A DNA stretch of 7,094 bases, taken from assembly GCA_028820035.1 (NCBI GenBank), contig JAPPKI010000004.1, positions 1 through 7,094 of the forward strand, written 5' to 3'. The notes below the pieces were generated by a model. That model was not told the origin of the DNA, ran no database searches, and saw nothing but the letters and a program-made list of their open reading frames with translations. Below are positions 1 through 5,757 of this stretch, one piece after another. Position 1 is the stretch's first letter, and the number at the start of each line of letters is the position of its first letter. The DNA is from a bacterium (lineage in GTDB: Bacteria; Actinomycetota; Acidimicrobiia; Acidimicrobiales; Bin134). Both the position numbers and the translations under genes were made by a program.

Positions 1-1
1 G

Positions 2-964
2 TCTATGGGTCACCCGGTGCAATCGGGCCATCTGCTCGGCCATCACCTCGGGGCTCCCCCGGTCCCAGCCGTCGCTCAAGATGACCACGGTGGCCCCCCG
101 GGCCATACCCCGGATGCCCCACAGATCGTTGAACTCGGCCAGGGTGTCGCCCAAGCGGGTACCGCCCGACCAGTCGCTTACCGCATCGGCCGCCTCGCTC
201 AACGCCCGGTCGGGGTCCCGCGATGACAGCTCCCGGGTGATACGGGTCAGCCGGGTGCCGATGGTGAACACCTCCACTCGGCGACGACCCACCACCGCGG
301 CGTGGACAAAGCGGATGAGGGCCCGAGCATACGACTCCATCGACCCGGAGATGTCCAGCAACAGCACCACCCGACGAAGCCGCTCCCCAGGCTCGGTGTA
401 CCAGCGCCGCACCGGCTCCCCCCCACTGCGGATGGCGGCCCGCACCGTCCGGCGCAGCTCGGGATGCCCGGCGGTGCGGTGGGTGCGACGGCGGCGACGG
501 GATCGGCGGGTGCCTCCGATGCGGGCCATGGCCGCCATGAGCCGGTGGGCCTCATCGAGCTCATCGTTGGTGAAGTCGGCGAAGTCCTTGTCGCGCAGCA
601 CTTCGTGGCGGCTCCATCGCAGGGTGAGGGTGGGATCACCGGGGTCTTCGTCGCCCCCGTCGTCTTCGGCCTCGTCGTCGCCGTCGTCGTCCACCACCAG
701 GGTGATGGGCTGGGTGACCTCAACTACCGGCGTGGCCACCAGCTGCTGGGCGCCGTAGTAGGCGTCGAAGATCTTGTCGTAGAGCTCGATGTCGTCGGGC
801 TCGGTCACCAGGGTGGCCCGGCCGGCCCAGTACACCGCGCTGCGCTGGTCCAGGCCCACCGCGCCGAGCGCCTGGTAGTAGTTCACCGACGACCCCACGG
901 CCACGTCAATGCCCGCGCCCCGCAGCGCATTGACGAAGCCGACTGCGAGTTCGTCAGCCCGCAC
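2..964 (-). CDS. coxE: CoxE-like VWA-domain protein (3' end cut by window edge)
   Basis: Member of the CoxE/VWA family, which works with the CoxD ATPase to mature the active site of aerobic CO dehydrogenase and related Mo hydroxylases; probably cytoplasmic or membrane-associated. The frame is open from a GTG at 964 to the left edge: 321 codons, C-terminus missing. An N-terminal helical region (about 1-75) is followed by a strongly acidic linker (92-110, mostly Asp/Glu), an Arg-rich patch (153-160) and a VWA domain from about 197. The VWA domain has a complete metal-ion-dependent adhesion site: DISGS at 204-208, T269 in SGGTR, D298 in LSDGWDRG. An in-frame stop at 988-986 forbids a much earlier start, so GTG 964 is the best choice although no Shine-Dalgarno is visible. 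It lies 51 nt after coxD in the same frame. Identification is firm; the exact start is less so. Confidence 0.87.
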   Translation of the reverse strand, partial: MRADELAVGFVNALRGAGIDVAVGSSVNYYQALGAVGLDQRSAVYWAGRATLVTEPDDIELYDKIFDAYYGAQQLVATPVVEVTQPITLVVDDDGDDEAEDDGGDEDPGDPTLTLRWSRHEVLRDKDFADFTNDELDEAHRLMAAMARIGGTRRSRRRRRTHRTAGHPELRRTVRAAIRSGGEPVRRWYTEPGERLRRVVLLLDISGSMESYARALIRFVHAAVVGRRRVEVFTIGTRLTRITRELSSRDPDRALSEAADAVSDWSGGTRLGDTLAEFNDLWGIRGMARGATVVILSDGWDRGSPEVMAEQMARLHRVTHR

Positions 965-1015
965 GGGCGATGGCGGGTAAGGCGATCAGCGAGAACATGG
1001 CCCAGATGCCGACAC

Positions 1016-1930
1016 TCATCCGGCGCGGGCAATGGCCTGGTCGATCAGGCCGGCGATGCCCTGGTCGACCACCCGCTGCTGGTCTTCTCGGTACTTGAGT
1101 ACCGATCCCAGGCTGGCCTGGGTGATCTCAGGGGTCAGCTCGGCGGCGCCGAGTCGGCCCAGCGCCAGACTCCAATCGATGCTCTCGGCCACGCCAGGAG
1201 GCTTGTACAGGCCCAGCTCTCGAAAGGTGGCCACCGCAGCGGCCACCTGTCGGGCCAACAGCTCGCTCACTCCGGGCGCCCGCCGGCCGATGATGGCCAC
1301 CTCCCGTTCGAAGCCGGGATGCTCCACCCAGTGATACAGGCACCGGCGCTTGAGAGCGTCGTGGACATCCCGGGTGCGGTTGGAGGTGATGATGACCCGG
1401 GGGGGCGTGGTGGCCGCGAACCGGCCGATCTCGGGCACGGTCACCGCATAGTCCGACAGGATCTCCAGCAGGAACGCCTCAAACTCGTCGTCAGCCCGGT
1501 CTACCTCGTCGATCAACAGCACCGGAGGCGGGCCCTCGACACCGGCGATGGCCCGCAGCAGGGGGCGACGAATGAGGAAGCGCTCAGAGTAGAGCTCGTC
1601 TTCCAGGGCGTCGGCGGTTTCCCGGGTGGCGCCGCCGGTGGCCTCTGCGGTGCGCAGGTGCAGGAGCTGGCGGGAGTAGTCCCACTCGTACACCGCCTGG
1701 GCCACGTCGATTCCCTCGTAGCACTGGAGACGGATCAGCTCGCCTGTGGTCCAGGCGGCCAGGGCATTAGCCGTCTCGGTCTTGCCCACGCCTGGTTCGC
1801 CCTCCAAGAGCAGGGGGCGGTTCAGGGTCATGGCCAAGAACACAGCGGTGGCCAACCCCTCGTCGGCCAGGTAGTCACAGCCCGCCAGCCCGACGGCCAC
1901 TTCGGCAGCCGTTACGGGCTCAGAACTCAT
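1016..1930 (-). CDS. coxD: MoxR/CoxD-type AAA+ ATPase
   Basis: 304-residue AAA+ ATPase of the MoxR group, most like CoxD. In Oligotropha CoxD is required for sulfuration and copper insertion at the CO dehydrogenase active site, with CoxE as partner. Visible motifs: Walker A GEPGVGKT at 44-51, preceded by PLLLEGE; Walker B VLLIDEVDR at 137-145; sensor-1 region ITSNRTRD at 181-188; and an arginine-rich DALKRRCLYHW segment at 191-201 typical of MoxR proteins. Length matches the family. ATG 1930 has a GAGG (1937-1940) six bases upstream, supporting this start. It begins 47 nt after coxM and its TGA is followed in frame by coxE, so it is part of the same operon. MoxR ATPases also serve other VWA partners, but the coxS-coxM-coxE neighbourhood favours CoxD. 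Confidence 0.88.
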   Translation of the reverse strand: MSSEPVTAAEVAVGLAGCDYLADEGLATAVFLAMTLNRPLLLEGEPGVGKTETANALAAWTTGELIRLQCYEGIDVAQAVYEWDYSRQLLHLRTAEATGGATRETADALEDELYSERFLIRRPLLRAIAGVEGPPPVLLIDEVDRADDEFEAFLLEILSDYAVTVPEIGRFAATTPPRVIITSNRTRDVHDALKRRCLYHWVEHPGFEREVAIIGRRAPGVSELLARQVAAAVATFRELGLYKPPGVAESIDWSLALGRLGAAELTPEITQASLGSVLKYREDQQRVVDQGIAGLIDQAIARAG

Positions 1931-1977
1931 AGCCCACCTCGGCGGCCGAAGAAGGCTGAGGGCCCAAAGGCTGGGCG

Positions 1978-2802
1978 TTAGCGTCCAGCGGCTTCGAGCG
2001 CCCGGCGGGTGAGCACCCGGGCGAGGTGCTCGCGGTACTCGGGCCCGGCGTTCAGGTCAGATGGCGGGTTGGTGCCCTCGGCCGCTGCTTCGGCAGCATC
2101 GGAGGCCGACGCGCCTCCGGCTAGGGCGGCTTCCACACCGGCGGCCCGGACAGGGATGCTGTCCATGTTCACCAGGCCCACGCCGGAGTTGCCGTTGTTC
2201 ACGATGGCCGAAACGCCCACGATGGCCCAGTCTTGGGCCCGGCGGTTGAACTTCTGAAAGCCCCACGTGGCATCGGGCATCTTGGGCACCCGGATCTCAG
2301 TGAGCAGTTCGTCGTCGCCCAGAGCGGTCTCCAGGAAACCGGTGAAGAAGTCGTCTATGGCGATCTCCCGCTCGCCGCCCGGTCCCCGGGCCACCAAGGT
2401 AGCCCGCATGGCCAGCATCACCGAAGGCAGGTCGGACGCGGGATCGCCGTGGGCGATGGAGCCGCCGATGGTGCCGCGGTGGCGCACCTGGGGGTCGCCC
2501 ACGTGGCTGGTGGCCTCGGCCAAAAGCCCGGCTTGCGACTGCACCAGTTCGCTGGTCTCCACGTCGCGGTGGCGGGTGAGGGCGCCGATGGCCAAGTGAT
2601 CGCCGGCGTCGTTGATGTAGCTGAGGTCGTCGAGGCGGCCAATGTCCACCAGCACTGCGGGGGTGGCCAAGCGCAGCTTCATCAGGGGAAGCAGGGAGTG
2701 GCCGCCGGCCAGCAGCTTGGCCTCGTCGCCGTGCTCGGCCAGCGCAGCCAGCGCCTCTTCAGCCGATCCGGCCCGGATGTAGTCGAATGCCGCAGGAATC
2801 AT
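1978..2802 (-). CDS. coxM: FAD-binding medium subunit of a CO dehydrogenase/xanthine oxidase-family hydroxylase
   Basis: 274-residue flavoprotein subunit (CoxM/CutM/XdhB type) that carries FAD and passes electrons from the two [2Fe-2S] clusters to an acceptor. The two family FAD-binding motifs are both present: AGGHS at 32-36 (in [15 protein letters not shown]) and TIGGS at 111-115, followed by HGDPASDLP. The conserved [17 protein letters not shown] stretch is at 182-198, and the C-terminal CO_deh_flav_C-like domain continues to the stop. The frame extends 21 codons further upstream, but ATG 2802 is preferred. It opens with the usual [10 protein letters not shown], has a strong GGAGG seven bases upstream, and overlaps the coxS stop as ATGA. 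This overlap implies translational coupling and equimolar subunits. Because the large subunit is not seen, CO as substrate is an inference; nicotinate, xanthine or aldehyde hydroxylases have similar medium subunits. Confidence 0.93.
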   Translation of the reverse strand: MIPAAFDYIRAGSAEEALAALAEHGDEAKLLAGGHSLLPLMKLRLATPAVLVDIGRLDDLSYINDAGDHLAIGALTRHRDVETSELVQSQAGLLAEATSHVGDPQVRHRGTIGGSIAHGDPASDLPSVMLAMRATLVARGPGGEREIAIDDFFTGFLETALGDDELLTEIRVPKMPDATWGFQKFNRRAQDWAIVGVSAIVNNGNSGVGLVNMDSIPVRAAGVEAALAGGASASDAAEAAAEGTNPPSDLNAGPEYREHLARVLTRRALEAAGR

Positions 2803-3260
2803 GACGAGGCCTCCGCGCAGTGCAATACCGCTTTGACGATGTTGTGGTACCCGGTGCAGCGGCACAGGTTGCCCTCGAGGCCGATGCGGACTTCGCGCTC
2901 GGTGGGGTCGGGGTTCTCATCCAGCAGCGAGACGGCGGCCATGACCATGCCCGGCGTGCAATAGCCGCACTGGAGGGCGTGGCACTGGCGGAACGACTCC
3001 TGCATGGGATGGAGCACGTCGCCGTTGGCCAATCCCTCGATGGTCAACAGGTCCTGGCCGTCGGCCTGCACCGCCAGCATGGTGCAGGATTTCACCGACT
3101 CGCCGTTCACATGGATCGTGCAAGCGCCGCACGAGGAGGTGTCGCACCCGATGTTGGTGCCGGTGAGGCCAACCACGTCGCGGATGTAGTGAACCAGCAG
3201 CGTGCGCGGCTCCACATCGTGGCTGTGGCTGTCCCCGTTAATCGTTACCGTTACTTCCAC
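2799..3260 (-). CDS. coxS: [2Fe-2S] small subunit of a CO dehydrogenase/xanthine oxidase-family hydroxylase
   Basis: 153-residue iron-sulfur subunit (CoxS/CutS type) that relays electrons from the molybdenum site of the large subunit to FAD in CoxM. All eight cluster ligands are visible. C39, C44, C47 and C59 form the N-terminal plant-ferredoxin-type cluster ([16 protein letters not shown]). C98, C101, C133 and C135 form the helical-domain cluster ([10 protein letters not shown] and [12 protein letters not shown]). Q97 before C98 is the residue that in homologues lies near the molybdopterin cytosine dinucleotide. Length is normal for the family. ATG 3260 is preceded by GGAGG four to five bases upstream. 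It is the first gene of the coxS-coxM-coxD-coxE operon and overlaps coxM by 4 nt. The preceding gene ends 106 nt upstream. Family assignment is essentially certain; substrate unknown. Confidence 0.96.
   Translation of the reverse strand: MEVTVTINGDSHSHDVEPRTLLVHYIRDVVGLTGTNIGCDTSSCGACTIHVNGESVKSCTMLAVQADGQDLLTIEGLANGDVLHPMQESFRQCHALQCGYCTPGMVMAAVSLLDENPDPTEREVRIGLEGNLCRCTGYHNIVKAVLHCAEASS
2810..2814 (-). promoter_or_regulatory. Shine-Dalgarno of coxM (decides the start)
   Basis: Read on the minus strand, GGAGG lies seven bases before ATG 2802, inside the last codons of coxS. It favours this ATG over the in-frame ATG at 2865, which would add a 21-residue N-terminus unlike the family. Confidence 0.75.
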
Positions 3261-3366
3261 GGCACCTCCCTACTTGTTTTCCGGGTCCGCGAGAAATCTA
3301 GTACAACCGCCCCCGCACTGGTCACCCCGAACGCCAAACCGCAATCCCGACAGGCTGCATGACATC
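3261..3366 (-). promoter_or_regulatory. Intergenic leader of the cox operon
   Basis: This 106-nt gap separates the stop of the ATPase gene from coxS, both on the minus strand. It is the only room for an own promoter of the cox operon. On the minus strand a weak -10-like TAGATT (complement of 3297-3302) is visible, but no good -35 matches it. I see no terminator for the ATPase gene here, so read-through into coxS is possible. A GGGAGG ribosome-binding site sits at 3265-3270. Confidence 0.3.
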
Positions 3367-4872
3367 TCAATATCCTTCGTAGAGACGGGGGAGGTCGATG
3401 AGCTCTACGTCGGGGCGGGTTTTGGCGGCGGCTGTTAGTTCAGAGGTGAAGCCTTGGGCGGAGAACAGGAGGCGTTTGGCCGTTGCCGACATGGTGACTC
3501 CAGAGCGGCCAGCCAGCAGGTCGGCAAGTTCGTCGAGGCGACTGAGCGCGTCTGCGCCTAGCTGATAGGCCTTGGCCTCGCCGATCAGCTGGATGACCTT
3601 GGTCTTGCCTTTCCGGGGGCCGCGTTGGAGCGCCACCACGTCCAACTCGAAGCTCTGACGACGTCGGCGGTCGTTGACCTGTACAGAAGCAGATGGTTCA
3701 GCAGGGCCGCCCAGAGTGTCCTCTGAGGCGTAGCGATCTACCCACCAACGGCATATCGACTCAAAGTGGGGGCCGACGATCTGAGAGCGGTAGGTAGCCT
3801 CTGCGTCGGCCCACACCTCGAGCGCTTGGCGATCTTCTAGCCGGGCGCGGTGCCGCCGGTTGATCAGGTGGTGGAAGCGCACAATCGGATCGGCCACCCG
3901 GTAGACCGGCCGCCTATCGGCCAGCAGGTCCTCGTGACGGACGACGAAACCGGCGGTGGTCATCACTCCCAAGTGATGGCTGATGTCATTGGATGTCCTT
4001 CCCAGCGATTCGGCGATCTTTGCCGGTGATGTCCGACCCCCGGCCACCGCTTGCAGCAAGGAGTAGTAGGCGGCCTCGTCGGTGACCCGGGGGTCTTCCC
4101 GAAGCAGATAGTCGTCCTCCCGAAATAGGACATGGGACGGGTTCAACACTGTGGCGGCCAGCCACTCGGGTAGATCGTCACCACGAGCAGGAATTCCGAC
4201 AGCCGCAGTCAAGTCCTTGTAGCCGGCGGCGCCGCCCATCACGGTGTCCACTGCGAATGCCGCGCCGAGGTCTTCGATGTCCCAATAGCCACGGGCTTGT
4301 CGGTAGTCGAATGGAGCTAGCGGCATGTCCAGCGTCGCCCGACCTCGCAGGGGTGATGTGCCGCTCAGGATTTGGGTCATCACCGACATGGCCGAACCGC
4401 ACAGAACGATGCTCACTGGTGCTGTCCAACTCTCAGCCAGGCCGCCGGCCGCGGCTTCGTCCATTGCAGCCTGGGCCGCAGAGTCCAGCTCTGGGCTGTT
4501 CTGCTGGAGATAGGAATACTCGTCGATCACCAAGAGCTGAGGTTGAGTTCCGCTCATCCCCAATAGGCCCACTGCCTGCTGCAAGGCATCGCTCCAGTCT
4601 CGGAACGGCTGGGGCGGCGCCCACTGAAGCTGTCGGCTAAGGCTGTTGGCGAACCGGTCCAGAGCGGGCCTGCGCTCTTCCCGCAACGCCAAGTGATAAA
4701 CCCCGCCCACCGCCTCTACCAAACGGCGCAGCAAGTAGCTCTTGCCGTAACGACGCCGGCCATACACGATGCCCAGTCGAAGGCCTGGCCGCGGAGACAA
4801 CACGAAACGCGACAGGTCTTCCCACTCAACCTCCCGGTTGTAGAGACTCGACGGCCTCATCGACACCTTCAC
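3367..4872 (-). CDS. Archaeal-type P-loop ATPase with wHTH and DUF234-like nuclease-fold C-terminus
   Basis: 501-residue protein of the ATPase_2 (archaeal ATPase, MJ/PH/SSO-type STAND NTPase) plus DUF234 family. Domains in order: P-loop with the diagnostic YGRRRYGKS Walker A (G38-S45), Walker B LLVIDEYSYL with D117/E118, and sensor segment VLCGSAMSVM (157-166). A winged-helix region follows at about 263-315 (DEAAYYSLLQAV...TSPAKIAESLGRTSNDISHHLGVM), then a C-terminal domain with ELD (409-411) and GEAK (431-434), spaced like a PD-(D/E)xK nuclease core. The start is GTG 4872, supported by AAGGAGG seven bases upstream; ATG 4860 is the alternative. The gene is monocistronic-looking, has its own strong promoter, and appears less GC-rich than its neighbours. 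The family is patchily distributed and of unknown role; regulation, defence or a selfish module are all possible. Confidence 0.85.
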   Translation of the reverse strand: MKVSMRPSSLYNREVEWEDLSRFVLSPRPGLRLGIVYGRRRYGKSYLLRRLVEAVGGVYHLALREERRPALDRFANSLSRQLQWAPPQPFRDWSDALQQAVGLLGMSGTQPQLLVIDEYSYLQQNSPELDSAAQAAMDEAAAGGLAESWTAPVSIVLCGSAMSVMTQILSGTSPLRGRATLDMPLAPFDYRQARGYWDIEDLGAAFAVDTVMGGAAGYKDLTAAVGIPARGDDLPEWLAATVLNPSHVLFREDDYLLREDPRVTDEAAYYSLLQAVAGGRTSPAKIAESLGRTSNDISHHLGVMTTAGFVVRHEDLLADRRPVYRVADPIVRFHHLINRRHRARLEDRQALEVWADAEATYRSQIVGPHFESICRWWVDRYASEDTLGGPAEPSASVQVNDRRRRQSFELDVVALQRGPRKGKTKVIQLIGEAKAYQLGADALSRLDELADLLAGRSGVTMSATAKRLLFSAQGFTSELTAAAKTRPDVELIDLPRLYEGY

Positions 4873-4879
4873 CTGTTTT

Positions 4880-4886
4880 CCTCCTT
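4880..4886 (-). promoter_or_regulatory. Shine-Dalgarno of the ATPase gene (decides the GTG start)
   Basis: On the minus strand AAGGAGG stands seven bases before GTG 4872, a textbook match and spacing. The next candidate, ATG 4860, has no comparable site, so GTG is chosen. The motif is embedded in the third, degenerate copy of the 15-bp repeat. Confidence 0.8.
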
Positions 4887-4925
4887 AAGTATAATTTCAC
4901 TTAATACAACTTCACTTATTATAAT
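4881..4925. repeat. Tandem 15-bp repeats over the promoter (two good copies, one degenerate)
   Basis: Plus-strand units are TTCACTTAATACAAC (4896-4910) and TTCACTTATTATAAT (4911-4925), identical at 12 of 15 positions. A third adjoining unit, 4881-4895, agrees with the second at 10 of 15. The array covers the -10, the predicted start and the ribosome-binding site of the ATPase gene. It could be a multi-site operator with half-turn-related spacing (15 bp, about 1.5 helical turns). Confidence 0.6.
4896..4925 (+). promoter_or_regulatory. Possible divergent promoter sharing the same -10
   Basis: The octamer ATTATAAT at 4918-4925 is its own reverse complement, so a TATAAT also reads on the plus strand at 4920-4925. 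TTCACT at 4896-4901 (4/6 to TTGACA) lies 18 bp upstream. Transcription would start near 4932 and run into the hairpin region and the Mn-transporter gene. Weaker than the minus-strand promoter; inferred only from consensus matches. Confidence 0.4.
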
Positions 4926-4946
4926 TACAGTTCTCCTAATTGGCAA
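4918..4946 (-). promoter_or_regulatory. Strong sigma70-type promoter of the ATPase gene
   Basis: Read on the minus strand, a -35 TTGCCA (complement of 4941-4946, 5/6 to TTGACA) is followed by exactly 17 bp and a perfect TATAAT (complement of 4918-4923). The expected transcription start is near 4911, giving a leader of about 40 nt that contains the AAGGAGG. Such a consensus housekeeping promoter is unusual in GC-rich surroundings and suggests high expression or a foreign origin. Confidence 0.75.
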
Positions 4947-4964
4947 CAGGGAGTCAGCTCAGAT

Positions 4965-5015
4965 CGGCTACCAGACAAGCAAGGTAAACCGGCGATGGCC
5001 CGGTTACCGTCTTTT
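4965..5015 (+). terminator. Terminator-like hairpin with a competing upstream hairpin (possible attenuator)
   Basis: On the plus strand GGTAAACCGG (4983-4992) pairs with CCGGTTACC (5000-5008): nine pairs with one bulged A and a 7-nt loop, followed by GTCTTTT (5009-5015). The U-run is short, so termination would be modest. The left arm can alternatively pair with CGGCTACC (4965-4972), seven pairs around a small internal loop. This is the mutually exclusive arrangement seen in attenuators. It precedes the SIP remnant and the Mn-transporter gene. No complete plus-strand gene lies upstream of it in the window. Confidence 0.4.
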
Positions 5016-5018
5016 GAG

Positions 5019-5120
5019 ATGTCAGACGCACCGTTGATAGGCCGCTACCTGCGCAATGAGGTGGGCATGCCCCAAAGCCACGTGTTCATGACCGGCTACT
5101 GGCGCCGCAGCCCCGGCTGA
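5019..5120 (+). pseudogene. 3' remnant of a siderophore-interacting (FAD-binding) protein gene
   Basis: A 33-codon frame ending at TGA 5118-5120 encodes a peptide whose core LRNEVGMPQSHVFMTGYWRR (residues 11-30) matches the C-terminal signature of siderophore-interacting proteins / NADPH-dependent ferric-siderophore reductases. That signature has the pattern RRYLxxERGxxRxxxxxxGYWRxG. Full proteins are about 250-300 residues, and nothing upstream in any plus frame resembles the rest; the resemblance stops about where the hairpin and ATPase promoter region begin. The stop is 7 nt before the Mn-transporter start, typical of an ancestral operon. I infer that the 5' part was lost by insertion or deletion. 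The resemblance is from memory of the family and the match is short, so chance cannot be excluded. Confidence 0.6.
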
Positions 5121-5127
5121 GGATCAG

Positions 5128-5724
5128 ATGATCGACCTCCTCAGCGCATTCGGCATCGTCTTCGTCGCCGAGTTGGGCGACAAAACGCAGCTCGCGGCTG
5201 CCGGTTTCGCCACCCGTTATCGCGTCGCACCTGTGGTGGCCGGTATGTGCGCCGGGTACGTCGTGGTCAGCACGATTTCTGCTGTGATCGGTGGATCGGC
5301 GGGAAACGCGCTGCCCACCAGCGGCATAAACCTTGCGGCCGGGATTCTGTTCATAGCGGTCGGAGCATTCGGGATTTGGTCGGCCGGACGCTCCGATGAC
5401 TCTTCGACTGCCGATCCACCAAAGGACGATAAATCCCTGTTGAAGGGGCGATACGCCGCTTTCAGCGTCGCCGCCAGTGTGGCCAGCGCCATCATTGTGG
5501 CCGAGTTGGGGGACAAGACGATGTTGGCCACGATTGCTCTGGCCGCTCGCAATGACGCATTGATGGTGTGGATCGGGGCCACGCTTGGGATCTGTGCCGC
5601 GGGGCTGTTGGCCGTGGCTTTGGGCCGAGCACTCGCTCGCAGGCTGCCGAGCATTGTGATTCGCCGGGTCGGTGGATTGATCTTTGTGGCGGCAGGCATC
5701 GCTGTTCTTGTTGTCGGCGCTTGA
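5128..5724 (+). CDS. UPF0016/GDT1 (TMEM165)-family Mn2+/Ca2+ transporter
   Basis: 198-residue integral membrane protein of the UPF0016 (GDT1/TMEM165/MneA) family of divalent cation exporters, known for Mn2+ and Ca2+. It consists of two homologous halves, each opening with the signature E-x-G-D-K-T: ELGDKT at 15-20 and ELGDKT at 126-131. Each half has three hydrophobic segments (roughly 4-25, 35-55, 66-86; 110-135, 145-165, 180-197). They are joined by a polar acidic loop at 88-108. Length is typical of bacterial members. ATG 5128 follows a GAGG (5119-5122) by five bases and lies 7 nt after the SIP remnant stop, so it was probably the last gene of an iron operon. Its promoter may now be the plus-strand one at 4896-4925. 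It converges on the HugZ-like gene with 33 nt between stops and no clear terminator. Confidence 0.93.
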   Translation: MIDLLSAFGIVFVAELGDKTQLAAAGFATRYRVAPVVAGMCAGYVVVSTISAVIGGSAGNALPTSGINLAAGILFIAVGAFGIWSAGRSDDSSTADPPKDDKSLLKGRYAAFSVAASVASAIIVAELGDKTMLATIALAARNDALMVWIGATLGICAAGLLAVALGRALARRLPSIVIRRVGGLIFVAAGIAVLVVGA

Positions 5725-5757
5725 CCCCCAGTACACCCCGGCTAATCCCGTGTTCGT

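Noticed and set aside
640..692. GTC/GTCGTC-rich stretch as a microsatellite
   Set aside because: It is simply the codons of the acidic CoxE linker, with irregular units.
1962..1976. Hairpin GCCCA-AAGGC-TGGGC just after coxM as a terminator
   Set aside because: Only five pairs and no U-run; lies inside an operon.
302..1981. A 559-codon open frame on the plus strand
   Set aside because: It lies opposite coxE and coxD, has Gly/His/Gln/Val-rich antisense composition and no recognisable domain; it is a GC-rich shadow frame.
2233..2964. A 243-codon plus-strand frame opposite coxM/coxS
   Set aside because: Antisense to two genes with complete cofactor motifs; no motif of its own.
3261..3366. tRNA or attachment-site remnant left of the ATPase gene
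   Set aside because: No tRNA-like arm and no match to sequence at the right-hand junction near 4960-5020 was seen by eye.
4948..5016. yybP-ykoY (Mn2+) riboswitch ahead of the UPF0016 gene
   Set aside because: The class is often found before such transporters and AGGGAGTCAGC recalls its GGGGAGUAGC start, but the conserved three-way junction and second metal-binding loop could not be located. A covariance-model search would settle it.
5086..5736. A 216-codon minus-strand frame opposite the Mn transporter
   Set aside because: Low-complexity, polar antisense translation; the plus-strand frame has both ELGDKT motifs and clear membrane segments.
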